This document shows positions 19,107 to 28,600 of a DNA stretch of 64,000 nucleotides, one piece after another (position 1 is the first letter of the stretch; each line of letters opens with the position of its first letter). A model generated the notes under the pieces. That model was not told the origin of the DNA and made no database searches. It saw only the letters and a list, made by a program, of their open reading frames with translations. The position numbers and the translations under genes were made by a program. Source of the DNA: an uncultured Lachnospiraceae bacterium. Its GTDB lineage: Bacteria > Bacillota > Clostridia > Lachnospirales > Lachnospiraceae. The stretch covers positions 10,376-74,375 of the forward strand of contig CAJLRL010000011.1 in assembly GCA_905209075.1 (NCBI GenBank). Reading direction: 5' to 3'.

Positions 19107-19135
19107 CCAAGGTTCCGGAAATCCCGAAACCTTGG
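19107..19135 (-). promoter_or_regulatory. Intercistronic hairpin between malE and malF
   Basis: A stem of CCAAGGTT / AACCTTGG extended by CGG / CCG, 34 bases after the malE stop and about 48 bases before the malF start. No long T-run follows, so it is more likely an mRNA-stabilising or partial-termination element than a full terminator. It would allow much more binding protein than permease to be made, as known for other mal operons. Confidence 0.6.
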
Positions 19136-19168
19136 AGATAAATTTAAATTGATAACTTCTATAACAGA

Positions 19169-20434
19169 TTACTTAAGTGAATCAGCAAGCTGTGTATTGA
19201 AAGCCTCTGTCTTCTCTGCTGCATTATCATGTGTAATCTGACCCTCTGCACCATTTACGAATGAATCACCGAATGGTGTAGCTGCATCCCAGTATCCCTG
19301 CATATCAATGATAGGCTGTGCAACTGAGCAGTTTGTAGCAACTTCTGCCATTGCTGCTGCAACAGGATCTGCTGCAACCTCTGGATTTGTTGTAAGATTT
19401 GTATTAACAGGTGACTGACCTCTTAACTTGAAATGTGAAAGCTGTGCATCTTCGCTTCCAAGATAAGCTGCAAGTTTAACAGCGATTTCCTGATTTGCAC
19501 AGTTAGGGTTAACACCAACTGCTTTAGATCCTAAGAATGCTTTAAGCTGGCAGGCTTTTCCACCGATGTTTACTGTAGGAAGGGCTGCAACACCAACATT
19601 TTCCTCACCAATTGCATCTTTAACTGCCTGATAGTTCCAGTTTCCATTGAAGTAAGCGTTGATAGAACCATCTTTAAGTCCAGCAAGACCAAGTGATCCA
19701 TCATTATTATCCATTACGAAGTTTGGATTTGCGAATAAATCTACGATGTAGTTTGTAACTGCTGTAGCTTTGTCTCCTGAGAAATCATATCCGGCAGCTT
19801 TATCTGTTCCATCTCCATAGATCGTACATCCGTTTGCTGCATAGAATGCATTTAAATACCAGCCATTGTCAAATGGGAATGATACTTTTCCTTTTGTAAG
19901 CATTGTATCAAGGCTCTTTACATCATCCTCAGAGAATATTCTCTTGTCATAGTACATAAACCATGTATTTGATGTATAAGGAACTGCATAGATTTCTCCG
20001 TCATATGTAACTGTAGCAGCCATAGCCTCTGAGTTAGAGCTCTTTACATACTCAGCTGTCTCTCCGCCTAATTTAGCGAGAGCCTTTGCTTTTACTAATG
20101 CTTCGATCTGATCGTTTGCAAATAAGTAAACATCTGCTGCTGCCTTAGGATCCTTTGTAACAACGTCTTTTGCCTCAGACTCTGATGTTGTAACGTACTC
20201 AAAATCGATATCCCACTCTGTGTGCTCTTTAGCAAATGCCTCACACTCTGTCTTAAGCCATGCACCCTGTGCATCGTCGAGATCCTCTGAAGGTCCCATT
20301 ACAGTAATAGTAGTTTTGCCTGAATCAGATTTAGCTGACTCTGTTCCTTTCTTGTCGTCTGAGCTTCCGCATCCAGCTACCATAGTAGCTACCATTGAAG
20401 CGCAAAGTAATGATGCTAATACTTTCTTCTTCAT
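19169..20434 (-). CDS. malE: Maltodextrin-binding lipoprotein of an ABC importer
   Basis: The 421-residue protein has a lipoprotein signal with lipobox VAGC (Cys about 22) and a family 1 solute-binding fold. Recognisable parts are 'TSNTWFMYYDKRIF', 'FPFDNGWYLNAFYAANG', 'GSINAYFNGNWNYQAVKDAI' and 'AAYLGSEDAQLSHF'. It captures maltodextrins outside the cell and delivers them to MalFG. The start at 20434 has AAAGGAGAGG upstream; the longer reading lacks a signal-like N-terminus. It sits between malQ and malF in the same direction. Confidence 0.92.
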   Translation of the reverse strand: MKKKVLASLLCASMVATMVAGCGSSDDKKGTESAKSDSGKTTITVMGPSEDLDDAQGAWLKTECEAFAKEHTEWDIDFEYVTTSESEAKDVVTKDPKAAADVYLFANDQIEALVKAKALAKLGGETAEYVKSSNSEAMAATVTYDGEIYAVPYTSNTWFMYYDKRIFSEDDVKSLDTMLTKGKVSFPFDNGWYLNAFYAANGCTIYGDGTDKAAGYDFSGDKATAVTNYIVDLFANPNFVMDNNDGSLGLAGLKDGSINAYFNGNWNYQAVKDAIGEENVGVAALPTVNIGGKACQLKAFLGSKAVGVNPNCANQEIAVKLAAYLGSEDAQLSHFKLRGQSPVNTNLTTNPEVAADPVAAAMAEVATNCSVAQPIIDMQGYWDAATPFGDSFVNGAEGQITHDNAAEKTEAFNTQLADSLK

Positions 20435-20512
20435 ATCGTTTCCTCTCCTTTTTTTAATATAAATTATAAAAGTATATTTATATAAATTGCCGTGCAACTT
20501 ATATCGAATTGA

Positions 20513-22018
20513 TCATCTGCGGTACACTGCCGCAAGATTTCTGATCCACGCTCTTTTGTTTTCGTCTAAAAGCGCTTCTTCTTCTGTAAGTCTCCATCTC
20601 CAGTTCTTACCAACCGTGGACGGATAATTCATACGGGCTTCGCTTCCAAGTTCGAGTATGTCCTGCATCTGTACTATCGCAACATCTGCAGTACTCTGGT
20701 AAAGCAGCCTTATCAATGCATTTGGGATCTGTGCTTTTCTATCTATATTAAGATACTCATATAAATATGCCAGCTCATATTCCGTCTTATCACGAAACGA
20801 ACCAACTATCGTTTCATTATCATGTGTGCCTATATATGCGGCAACATGATTGTCTGTGTAATTGTGCGGCAGATGTTCATTTGTAGGATCTCCGTCAAAT
20901 GCAAACATCAAAACCTTTGTACCGATCCATCCTGTTTTATTTAGAAGTTTTTTAACTCCCGGAAGAAGACCTGCCGATGTGTAATCATCTACCATTGCAA
21001 GATCGCCATCTAATTCTTCTTTGATGGCATTGATAAGCTTCTTGCCCGGTCCTTTGATCCATTTGCCGGATGTTGCGGCCTTTTTCTTATCATATGGCAC
21101 TGTATATATCTTTACCATGCCGGCAAAATGATTGATCCTTACTATATCGAATAGTTCTTTGTTCACACGGATTCGCATTCTCCACCACGCAAAATCATCT
21201 TTTGCCATGTTATTCCAGTCATATATAGGGTTTCCCCAGACCTGGACCTTGTCGGAATATTTATCTGGAACTGCTGCAGCAACACATTTAGGTTTATCGT
21301 TTGCGCATATCAGATAATTCTGTCTCTGCGCCCATACATCAACACTGTCAAAGCCCATTAAAAAGGCTATATCTCCTATTATCCTGATGCCCTTTGAGTT
21401 CGCATATTCCCTGAGTTTGTACCATTGTTCAAAAAACTTAAACTGGCAAAACTCCCAAAAACTGATACTATTATAATTCTGTTTTCGGTAATTTGCAAGC
21501 GCAACCGGTTGCAAGTTCTTATACTCATCTGGCCATTCCGTCCATTTTTTGTCTAAATTGTCGGTTTTTAATGCCATGAATAGTGCATAATATCCAAGCC
21601 ACTCGGAATGTTTCTCCTTAAATTTCCGAAAATCTTGTGCATTTGTGTCAAATCTTTCAAATGCTTTTTGTAGAATCGAGCGTCTGCCATAATAAATTTT
21701 TTCGTAGTCAACCTCTGATTTGTCTGTTCCCCAGTTATACTCAAGTATTTCTGATCTTTCAAGCAGTCCCTCATCAACCAGACGATCCAAGTCTATGAAG
21801 TAGATATTTCCTGCGCAGCCGGATATAGGCTGATAAGGACTGTCTCCATAGCCGGTGGGTCCTACTGGAAGAACCTGCCAATACTTTTGTTTTAAATCCA
21901 CCAGCAGATCAACAAATTCATATGCCTCTCTGCCTAATGTTCCTATTCCATATGGAGATGGAAGACTTGCAATCGAAAGGAGGACTCCTGAACCTCTTAT
22001 AAATTCCTTTATCTCCAA
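20513..22018 (-). CDS. malQ: 4-alpha-glucanotransferase (amylomaltase)
   Basis: The 501-residue GH77 enzyme transfers glucan segments between maltodextrins and releases glucose. Family signatures: 'RGSGVLLSIASLPSPYGIGTLG', 'QVLPVGPTGYGDSPYQPISG', 'IGDIAFLMGFDSVDVWAQ' (nucleophile-region Asp), 'VDDYTSAGLLPGVKKLL' and 'YIGTHDNETIVG' (catalytic Asp region). It acts in the cytoplasm on imported dextrins. The start is TTG at 22018 with AGGAG upstream. It is the first gene of the mal operon, transcribed from a promoter that carries a LacI-type operator. Confidence 0.93.
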   Translation of the reverse strand: MEIKEFIRGSGVLLSIASLPSPYGIGTLGREAYEFVDLLVDLKQKYWQVLPVGPTGYGDSPYQPISGCAGNIYFIDLDRLVDEGLLERSEILEYNWGTDKSEVDYEKIYYGRRSILQKAFERFDTNAQDFRKFKEKHSEWLGYYALFMALKTDNLDKKWTEWPDEYKNLQPVALANYRKQNYNSISFWEFCQFKFFEQWYKLREYANSKGIRIIGDIAFLMGFDSVDVWAQRQNYLICANDKPKCVAAAVPDKYSDKVQVWGNPIYDWNNMAKDDFAWWRMRIRVNKELFDIVRINHFAGMVKIYTVPYDKKKAATSGKWIKGPGKKLINAIKEELDGDLAMVDDYTSAGLLPGVKKLLNKTGWIGTKVLMFAFDGDPTNEHLPHNYTDNHVAAYIGTHDNETIVGSFRDKTEYELAYLYEYLNIDRKAQIPNALIRLLYQSTADVAIVQMQDILELGSEARMNYPSTVGKNWRWRLTEEEALLDENKRAWIRNLAAVYRR

Positions 22019-22060
22019 AACGCTTCTCCTAAATTTTTGTTTTTTTTCGTATCTAAGTTA

Positions 22061-22089
22061 ATTTTAAGTTCTAAACGCGTTTTTGTCAA
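22061..22089 (-). promoter_or_regulatory. malQ operon promoter with LacI-family operator in the spacer
   Basis: On the minus strand TTGACA (22089-22084) and TAAAAT (22066-22061) are 17 bases apart. The perfect palindrome AAACGCGTTT (22073-22082) lies between them. A palindrome with a central CG is typical of LacI/MalR-family operators, and its position would block RNA polymerase. The probable ligand is the divergent LacI protein encoded 200 bases away. Confidence 0.8.
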
Positions 22090-22206
22090 TCAAATATACG
22101 TGTTCAAACTCATTTTTGCCGTTTTTAACTGAAATCGCGGTCAATTTTTAGCAATAATCACTACATTTTTTGTGTCTTTTTTCGAAAACTTTGTTTTTCG
22201 AAAATA

Positions 22207-22235
22207 TTGCGATATTTTATGATTAACGTTATACT
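22207..22235 (+). promoter_or_regulatory. Promoter of the lacI-type regulator gene
   Basis: TTGCGA (22207-22212) and TATACT (22230-22235) are 17 bases apart, about 55 bases before the regulator start. TAACGTTA in the spacer (near 22223-22230) is a weaker palindrome with a central CG that may allow autoregulation. Two TTTCGAAA palindromes lie just upstream (near 22180-22203); their role is unknown. Confidence 0.6.
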
Positions 22236-22289
22236 CTTATATTATAAGAAAACATACATCTAACACTAAAAACGAAAGGATATATTTCC

Positions 22290-23297
22290 ATGGCAACAAT
22301 AAAGGACATTGCGGCACGTTTAGGTGTCTCTATAAGCACTGTATCTAAGGGACTTAATGGTGCAAGCGATATTAGTGAAGAACTGCGGCAGACTGTTTTA
22401 GATACAGCCGTCGAGATGGGATACAGTACCAAACGTTCCCGCAAAGTAGAAAACCGAAAACTATGTATTCTTGTTGAAAATATGAATTACGATTCTATCG
22501 ACGAATTCGGCTATGATATCGTATTAGGTTTCAAGCAGAATGCAATAAAGCATAAATGGGCTGTTGATGTGATCCCTGTCACTCCGGCGCTCCAGTCAGC
22601 TGAAAAATATGACACATATATTCTAAAAAACGGATATTGCGGCGCATTCCTTATGGGCTTTGCCCTGCACGACGAGTGGATGCAGCAGCTTAAAAACACA
22701 ACCATGCCTACTGTTTTGCTCGATAACTTCATTGCAAACAATCCAAACGTAGCTTATGTTGGAACGGACAGCTATGAGGGCATAGGGCTCGCTGTCAGAC
22801 ATCTTAATAATCTCGGACATAAAAAAATAGCTTTTATCAATGGTTCATTATACTCTCTTGTATCTGACCAGAGACAGGAGGCATTTGAATCAGCTATGCG
22901 CGATGCCGGTCTTGAGATAGACCCGGATCTAATGGGACGCGGCTATTATATTTCAGAGACAGCACAGTATTATGTCCCGGGATTTTTAGCCTCGGGCGCA
23001 ACAGCAATAATATGCGGAAGTGATGTCATCGCAAAGGGCGTCATAGAACAATGCCAGCTCAAAGGTTTCAAAGTTCCTGATGACGTGAGTGTTATCGGTT
23101 TTGATGATATAAAACTCGCTGCAGCCCTCACTCCACCACTTACTACTATCCGCCAGGAGAGCAACGATCTCGGAAGATGTGCATATGTAGTTCTAAATTC
23201 ACTTGTTCATCATATTCCTATAAGCCGCACACAGCTGCGTCCTAAACTTATAGAACGTGAATCAACAGCACGCCTTTCCACTTTAAGCCAAAAATAG
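22290..23297 (+). CDS. LacI-family transcriptional regulator, probable maltodextrin regulator
   Basis: The 335-residue protein has an N-terminal LacI HTH ('TIKDIAARLGVSISTVSKGL' ... 'GYSTKRSR') and a periplasmic-binding-like sensor domain ending with 'VSVIGFDDIKLAAALTPPLT'. It is divergent from malQ, and an AAACGCGTTT operator sits in the malQ promoter, so it most likely represses malQEFG in the absence of maltodextrin. This regulatory target is inferred from position. AAAGGATA upstream provides the ribosome binding site. The lipoprotein gene downstream follows after 16 bases and may share its transcript. Confidence 0.88.
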   Translation: MATIKDIAARLGVSISTVSKGLNGASDISEELRQTVLDTAVEMGYSTKRSRKVENRKLCILVENMNYDSIDEFGYDIVLGFKQNAIKHKWAVDVIPVTPALQSAEKYDTYILKNGYCGAFLMGFALHDEWMQQLKNTTMPTVLLDNFIANNPNVAYVGTDSYEGIGLAVRHLNNLGHKKIAFINGSLYSLVSDQRQEAFESAMRDAGLEIDPDLMGRGYYISETAQYYVPGFLASGATAIICGSDVIAKGVIEQCQLKGFKVPDDVSVIGFDDIKLAAALTPPLTTIRQESNDLGRCAYVVLNSLVHHIPISRTQLRPKLIERESTARLSTLSQK

Positions 23298-23313
23298 CCG
23301 GGAGGAATTTTAA

Positions 23314-25302
23314 ATGAAACGCAGTTCACACAAAAAAATAATTGCATATTCTCTTGCCGTATTTATTGCTTTTTGTGGTACTGCATGTTCATTTAATGAT
23401 GTTTCTTTCTATTTTAAAAGTGACTCCGAAAAGCAGGAATACCTCTATAGATCGCCTAAATTCTGGGATGATGCTGTTGCAGCAGATAAAAGCGATAACC
23501 TGTCGCTTTTACACAATGTTGCATTTGAGGGTAAACCATATAACGACATACGCAATTTTGGCAATTATATACTTATGGTCGGTCAGGGAAGCTATAATAC
23601 ATCAATAATCGATGATGATGAAATTAAAATCGAATATTCATTTGATGTATATGACCCATGGCATAATGAAATAACTGCATCTTTATCGCACAATGATATT
23701 TCCTGCGACAGCTATGAGATCGTTGGAAATGAGCTTTGGTTAGTTTCATCTGACACCGGCAAAATATCCGTTTACGATACAAGCCTCAACCTTTTAGAAA
23801 CAAAAAATGTATCTGCACTTGATAAGTTATCCGGCGTACCAGATTCTTTTGACAGCCTTTACTCACCTTCTGTCAGCTATTTATCTTTGGATAAAAAAAA
23901 CGCTCTGATATCAGGTGTAAATCCTCAGAATTATAAATATCAGGTAGCAAGCGTTGACTTGTCCACCGGAAAGATAATCTCATCATATGATGGTCAGGGA
24001 TTTGCGTCTGCTGCCGTTTCCGATAATGGATTTGTTATAAAAACTGATTCATACAATGATATATGGACTTACCACACATCAGATAATAATGATTATTTTT
24101 TCAATCTTGCTAACCTGCAGAATATAACGATCGCCAATGATTCCACCCTGCTTATACGTCAGGAAACTTCTCCAAAAGAGGATTCCAATGCAAACCACAT
24201 TATCACAGGAACACATTTGGTGCCTGACAGTGGAGTGATTTCTTCTTTTTCATATGACATTGGCAATTTTTCACCGGACATGGATTCATTTTGTTCAACA
24301 CACAGTGTTTATCTGCCCCAGTGCAACTGTATGTTTTATCTGCTGTATACATCAGAATGTAATCCCCAGCTTTTAGTGTGGAATCTGGATAGTAGATCAA
24401 ACAGTAAAGACATCACTGTTCCTGTATATAGTTCGCTTGACGATATTATTTGTGCAATGATTAGTGACGGAACCTATGTTTCCGGGTACGAAAACAATTT
24501 TGGTGATACCATCACAAATATCCCTGATCCGGATAATTATGACTGGGGTGTACTTTCAGATGTTAACATAGCCGCAGATGCCCTTGAGCAGAAATACGGT
24601 ATTTCCATCTATATAGGTCCGGAAGTTCCATCCAGGATCGACTGCTATGACATCTCTTCAAATACAAACGCACAGGATATCTCAGATGCCCTTGAGCACC
24701 TGAACCGTATACTAGCCTGCTATCCCGAGGATTTCTTTCTGCAGCTTTGTTATGGTGACATCCGAGGCATACGGATTTATCTTGCAGGAGATCTGGACAG
24801 CAGTACGGAAGGCACGATTCAGGAGGCAAGTGGTTTTGTAAGCAATATAAACAGTTATGATGTGATGGCATTAAATATCAATTACAGTTCGGACTGGGAT
24901 TATACTGTCAACCATGAATTGTCACATCTGATCGACCAGAGACTTGATTTCATCAGTCAGTACAAATCCGACAGTGTTTTTTCTGAAGATAAATGGAATT
25001 CATACAACCCTGATGGTTTTTCATATTTGGATTCATATGATGGATATACAGACAGTAAGCGCTACCGCAGAAATCAGGATTATTTCATTGATTCCTATGG
25101 TATAACTTATCCCACCGAAGACCGGGCAGAAATATTTGGAACTGCTATGGATGATTATCTTAACGGATTTACGGATGACCCAAATTTTGAGACCGATACA
25201 CCGCTTTATTATAAGCTTTCATATTATAGAAAATGCATACGGGATGGTTTTGATACAACGGGATGGCCTGATAAACTCCCATGGGAAAGTATTTTCGAAT
25301 AA
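23314..25302 (+). CDS. Lipoprotein with propeller-like domain and HExxH zinc-metallopeptidase motif
   Basis: The 662-residue protein has a lipoprotein signal ending at about Cys25 (GTACS). Residues about 60-390 hold repeated 'V..YD......' strands resembling a beta-propeller. The C-terminal part has H-E-L-S-H (His534, Glu535, His538) followed about 70 residues later by 'RAEIFGTAM', which supplies a plausible third zinc ligand (Glu about 606). This fits putative zinc metallopeptidases of the lethal-factor/gluzincin type. It would be surface anchored. GGGAGGA seven bases before the ATG supports the start. It follows lacI but its substrate and any link to starch use are unknown. Confidence 0.65.
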   Translation: MKRSSHKKIIAYSLAVFIAFCGTACSFNDVSFYFKSDSEKQEYLYRSPKFWDDAVAADKSDNLSLLHNVAFEGKPYNDIRNFGNYILMVGQGSYNTSIIDDDEIKIEYSFDVYDPWHNEITASLSHNDISCDSYEIVGNELWLVSSDTGKISVYDTSLNLLETKNVSALDKLSGVPDSFDSLYSPSVSYLSLDKKNALISGVNPQNYKYQVASVDLSTGKIISSYDGQGFASAAVSDNGFVIKTDSYNDIWTYHTSDNNDYFFNLANLQNITIANDSTLLIRQETSPKEDSNANHIITGTHLVPDSGVISSFSYDIGNFSPDMDSFCSTHSVYLPQCNCMFYLLYTSECNPQLLVWNLDSRSNSKDITVPVYSSLDDIICAMISDGTYVSGYENNFGDTITNIPDPDNYDWGVLSDVNIAADALEQKYGISIYIGPEVPSRIDCYDISSNTNAQDISDALEHLNRILACYPEDFFLQLCYGDIRGIRIYLAGDLDSSTEGTIQEASGFVSNINSYDVMALNINYSSDWDYTVNHELSHLIDQRLDFISQYKSDSVFSEDKWNSYNPDGFSYLDSYDGYTDSKRYRRNQDYFIDSYGITYPTEDRAEIFGTAMDDYLNGFTDDPNFETDTPLYYKLSYYRKCIRDGFDTTGWPDKLPWESIFE

Positions 25303-25366
25303 GATCATCTTGTGCCGGTATGGCTTATACAATAGAATACTTAAAGGATTTGTAATAGATAATAAT

Positions 25367-25399
25367 AAAAAAGCTCCAGACAATGTCTGAAGCTTTTTT
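25367..25399. terminator. Bidirectional terminator between the lipoprotein gene and tRNA-Tyr
   Basis: AAAAAAGCTcCAGACA paired with TGTCTGaAGCTTTTTT, with A- and T-runs on either side. It can end both the lipoprotein transcript and the converging tRNA transcript. Confidence 0.8.
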
Positions 25400-25401
25400 A
25401 A

Positions 25402-25483
25402 TGGGCAGAGATGGATTCGAACCATCGAAGCAAGTTGCAGCAGATTTACAGTCTGTCCCCTTTGGCCACTCGGGAATCTGCCC
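25402..25483 (-). tRNA. tRNA-Tyr (anticodon GTA)
   Basis: On the minus strand the sequence folds as a class II tRNA. The acceptor stem is GGGCAGA / TCTGCCC with discriminator A, the D-arm contains GAGTGGCCAAAGG, the anticodon loop is CTGTAAA (anticodon GTA), the variable arm is long (about GCTGCAACTTGCTTC), and the T-arm is GATGGTTCGAATCCATC. The 3' CCA is not encoded. The long variable arm and GTA anticodon make it tRNA-Tyr. A small open frame over it on the same strand is spurious. Confidence 0.93.
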
Positions 25484-25547
25484 ATGTGATCAACACTTGT
25501 CTAGTATAGCACACTATTTACGCTCTGACAAGTGTTTTATCACGTTA

Positions 25548-25696
25548 TGTTACTGTTCACACCTAACAGTGTGACCAGCAACGATTACAGCCCATTTAAA
25601 GTGCCTCTACGAGGCAGGGGCTGTAATCACTTTATGATCAGCACTATGGCGCATAGCTTGACAGCGCAGTGTCAAGCTTGCGTCTGAACAGTAACA
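25548..25696. repeat. 149-bp multi-stem palindromic element
   Basis: The ends are a perfect 12-bp inverted repeat, TGTTACTGTTCA (25548-25559) and TGAACAGTAACA (25685-25696). Inside are a small hairpin (ACAC...GTGT near 25559-25573), a nested hairpin (GATTACAGCCC 25583-25593 with GGGCTGTAATC 25618-25628, enclosing TGCCTC/GAGGCA), and a long hairpin (AGCTTGACA 25655-25663 with TGTCAAGCT 25670-25678, extended by GGCGCA/TGCGTC). The whole can fold as a cloverleaf-like junction. Similar pieces occur elsewhere in the window, so a dispersed palindromic or MITE-like element is likely. It lies directly after the stop of the giant surface-protein gene. Confidence 0.7.
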
Positions 25697-25699
25697 CTG

Positions 25700-28600
25700 C
25701 TATTTCACTTTCTTCTTAAGCCTGATAAGCTTTCTCCTCCTAAAGAGCATAACCGATGGTGCTCCGACTGCAGCCGCTGCACCTCCTCCTACTACTCCGT
25801 AGAATAACGGCTTATTCTCGAAGAACAGTATCAATGCATTTGAGGATACTGTTATCCCCTTATAGCTGTATGCTTTTACGTTTGTGCTTCCGTCTGCACC
25901 GATTGAGCAGTCTGCGCATAATACTGCCACCTGCTTATTGATTCCCTCCGGTATGCTGAATCTTATTTTTCCATCGTTTTTACTGAGGTAGTCTGTAAGC
26001 TCATCCCCACTGAGGTCTGATACGACTTCCTCCTCATTTCCATCTGAGTCAAGGATCGTCACCTTCACCCTGCCAAGCTTTCCGCCGTCATCTTTAGGCA
26101 TCAGTGTCACATCCCTTGATGTTCCCCTGTAGTTTCCGCCGTCTTCTATTCCGCTTACTGTAAACACCGGTGCAGTTTTGTCGATAATGAAGTCAACGTT
26201 TACATTTTTTAAGTCACTGTATGCAACTGATGATGCTTTGTCCTCTGACTGTGCGACTATATTGTATTCTCCTTCATCCTCAAAAAGATCCCTGTCTATA
26301 TGGTACTCATATCTGTTCCAGCTTTCATCCTGACCTGATCTTGCCACCGTATAATCAGTTCCCTCGTTAAGCTGCGTTCCGTTTAACAGTATACTGTAGT
26401 TTACAAGCGGATCTGCGTTTGTCTCCACAAGCACGATATCCTGTGTCTGTTCCTGTATGTAATGGTCATTTACCACTCCCATCGAATAATCATCAAGGGC
26501 AAATACCGATCCGTTCCTGTTTACTGAGAAATCCATAAGATCATCACCTGCCTGCAGGTTCAAAGTCTTTGCGTTTCCCTGTGCATCTGTTATGTTTACT
26601 GTATCATACACATTTCCCGCCTTGTCTGAGGCGCTGCATGTGAACGAATACATTCCGTCTTCCTCAAGGTTTCCATACTCGACTCTCTGGCCGTTTCCGA
26701 TGGATGTTACATTTCCCTCAACTGTCTTCTTTACAAATTTTCCGTTTTCATATACAACTGCTGAAAGTACAGGTGTAAATGTGTCAAAGTTTGTGTCCAT
26801 GCATTCGACCGCAAACCCTATGTTTCCCTGTGAGCTGTTTGCAGAGCCAGGTGTGATACCGCTTATGCTTACAGATGGTTTTGTAAGGTCTATGCAGAAG
26901 TTCTGGTTTGACAGGTCTTCAGCTTTGTTTCCTGCCTTGTCTGTGTATGACATTGCCCAGGTGTATACCGCATCCTTTGCAAACGTTATCGTTGCCGTAT
27001 GTGTATCCCCGCTGTCTGACCAGCCGCTTATTGATGCTGTTTCTACGGCATTTCCGTTGTCCGCTGCACTCATTGTAAGCTGCATCCTGCTGCTTTCAAA
27101 GTTGTGTTCCGTGATGGTCACTGTCGCAGTCCTTGTCTCTTTGAAATAGTTTTCGTTCTGCGCATTGTTATTGTCATATGTGACAGCTATGACCGGAATC
27201 GTTTTGTCTATCGTAAACTTATCCGGTGCTGTAGAATTTCCGTAACTTACTCCGTCATTTCTGTTTCCTGCAGCATCTGTCATCGAAACATCAAATGTAT
27301 AGTCTGCATCTGATCCATAGTAGATCGTTGCATAATGCGTGATGTCATCTCCGTTTCCTGTTCCGTATGATGTGCTCCATCCGGAAAGTGAAGGTATGCC
27401 GCCCTCGCTTGATGTGATCACCGGAAGTACCTTTGTCTCGTCAAAGTTTCTTTCTGTGACCTTTATCGTCGCAGTTCTTGCCTCTTTGAAATATGCACCA
27501 TCACCAAATGATGTATCCCCGTCATTATTGTCATAGCTTACCTCGATCTGCGGGGATGTGATGTCAATCTTTAACGTATTTGTCGTGCTGTATACGTTTC
27601 CTGCATTATCTGTCGCTGTTACCTGTATCTGCACATCATTGCTGTTGTTGAATGCCGTATTTACCACGATTCCTGTGGATAGTTCTTTTTTAAGGCCGCT
27701 TATACTTTTTGCAGTGCCGGTGTATTCGTAAAGGCTTCCTTCCTGTGTTGTCTCTCCAAGGTCTGCCACACGGTATGTTACACTCTTTATCCCTGATGAC
27801 ACGCCGCCCTGAACATCATCAGAAACGCTTATGTTTACCGGAACATCCGATGTATAGATACCTGTGTCTGAATCCGGTATCTTCACACTGATCTTTGGCA
27901 TCTGTGTGTCTGTCACAACTCCGTTAGTGCTTATATATGATGTGTTTCCCGAATAGTCAGTTATTTTAAGGTATACCATATAGTTTTTATCTGTTTTTTC
28001 TATGGATACACTATATGAGCCGTCAGACTTTACCCCTGTTATTTCTTTCCATGAGCTGATGCCTGCCATGTCTGTAAGCGCCCCATCATTTTCTGTGACA
28101 TGATAGCTTATGCTTTTTACTTTCGAAAACGAGTCCCCGACTTTTCCTGATACTGTAAGCTTTCCCTTTGAGAATCGTGAGATCTCATATTTTTTGTTTG
28201 TGACAGCCTCTTTCCAGACTGTGTCCTCCCCGGCTGAAAGCCCGTTGTATTTTATGTCACCAAATGGGTTTACCGTATCAATGATGAAGCTGTCGGATTT
28301 TTTATCTGCTATCACAAATCCATCATTTACATTGTCTGAAAGGTCTGTGACTTTCACATCGATCTTATATTTGTGGTCGTTTTTAAAAAATACCGGGATG
28401 GAAAATTCTGCGTCCCTTCCTGTACCAAGTGTACTCCATCCGCCGACGCTTACACCGTCTGCTGTATTCTTTGTGACATCCACAGCTTCCTTCCCATCCT
28501 CAGATACAAGTATCTGTACCTTGTCCGGGTCAAAGAATGTATCATATTCTTTGACTGTGACAGTTGCACTTCTTTGTGTGTTGTAGTACTCTGTTTTGCC

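Noticed and set aside
25219..25485. 88-codon open frame over the tRNA-Tyr gene
   Set aside because: It includes the whole tRNA and a terminator on the same strand, with no ribosome binding site.
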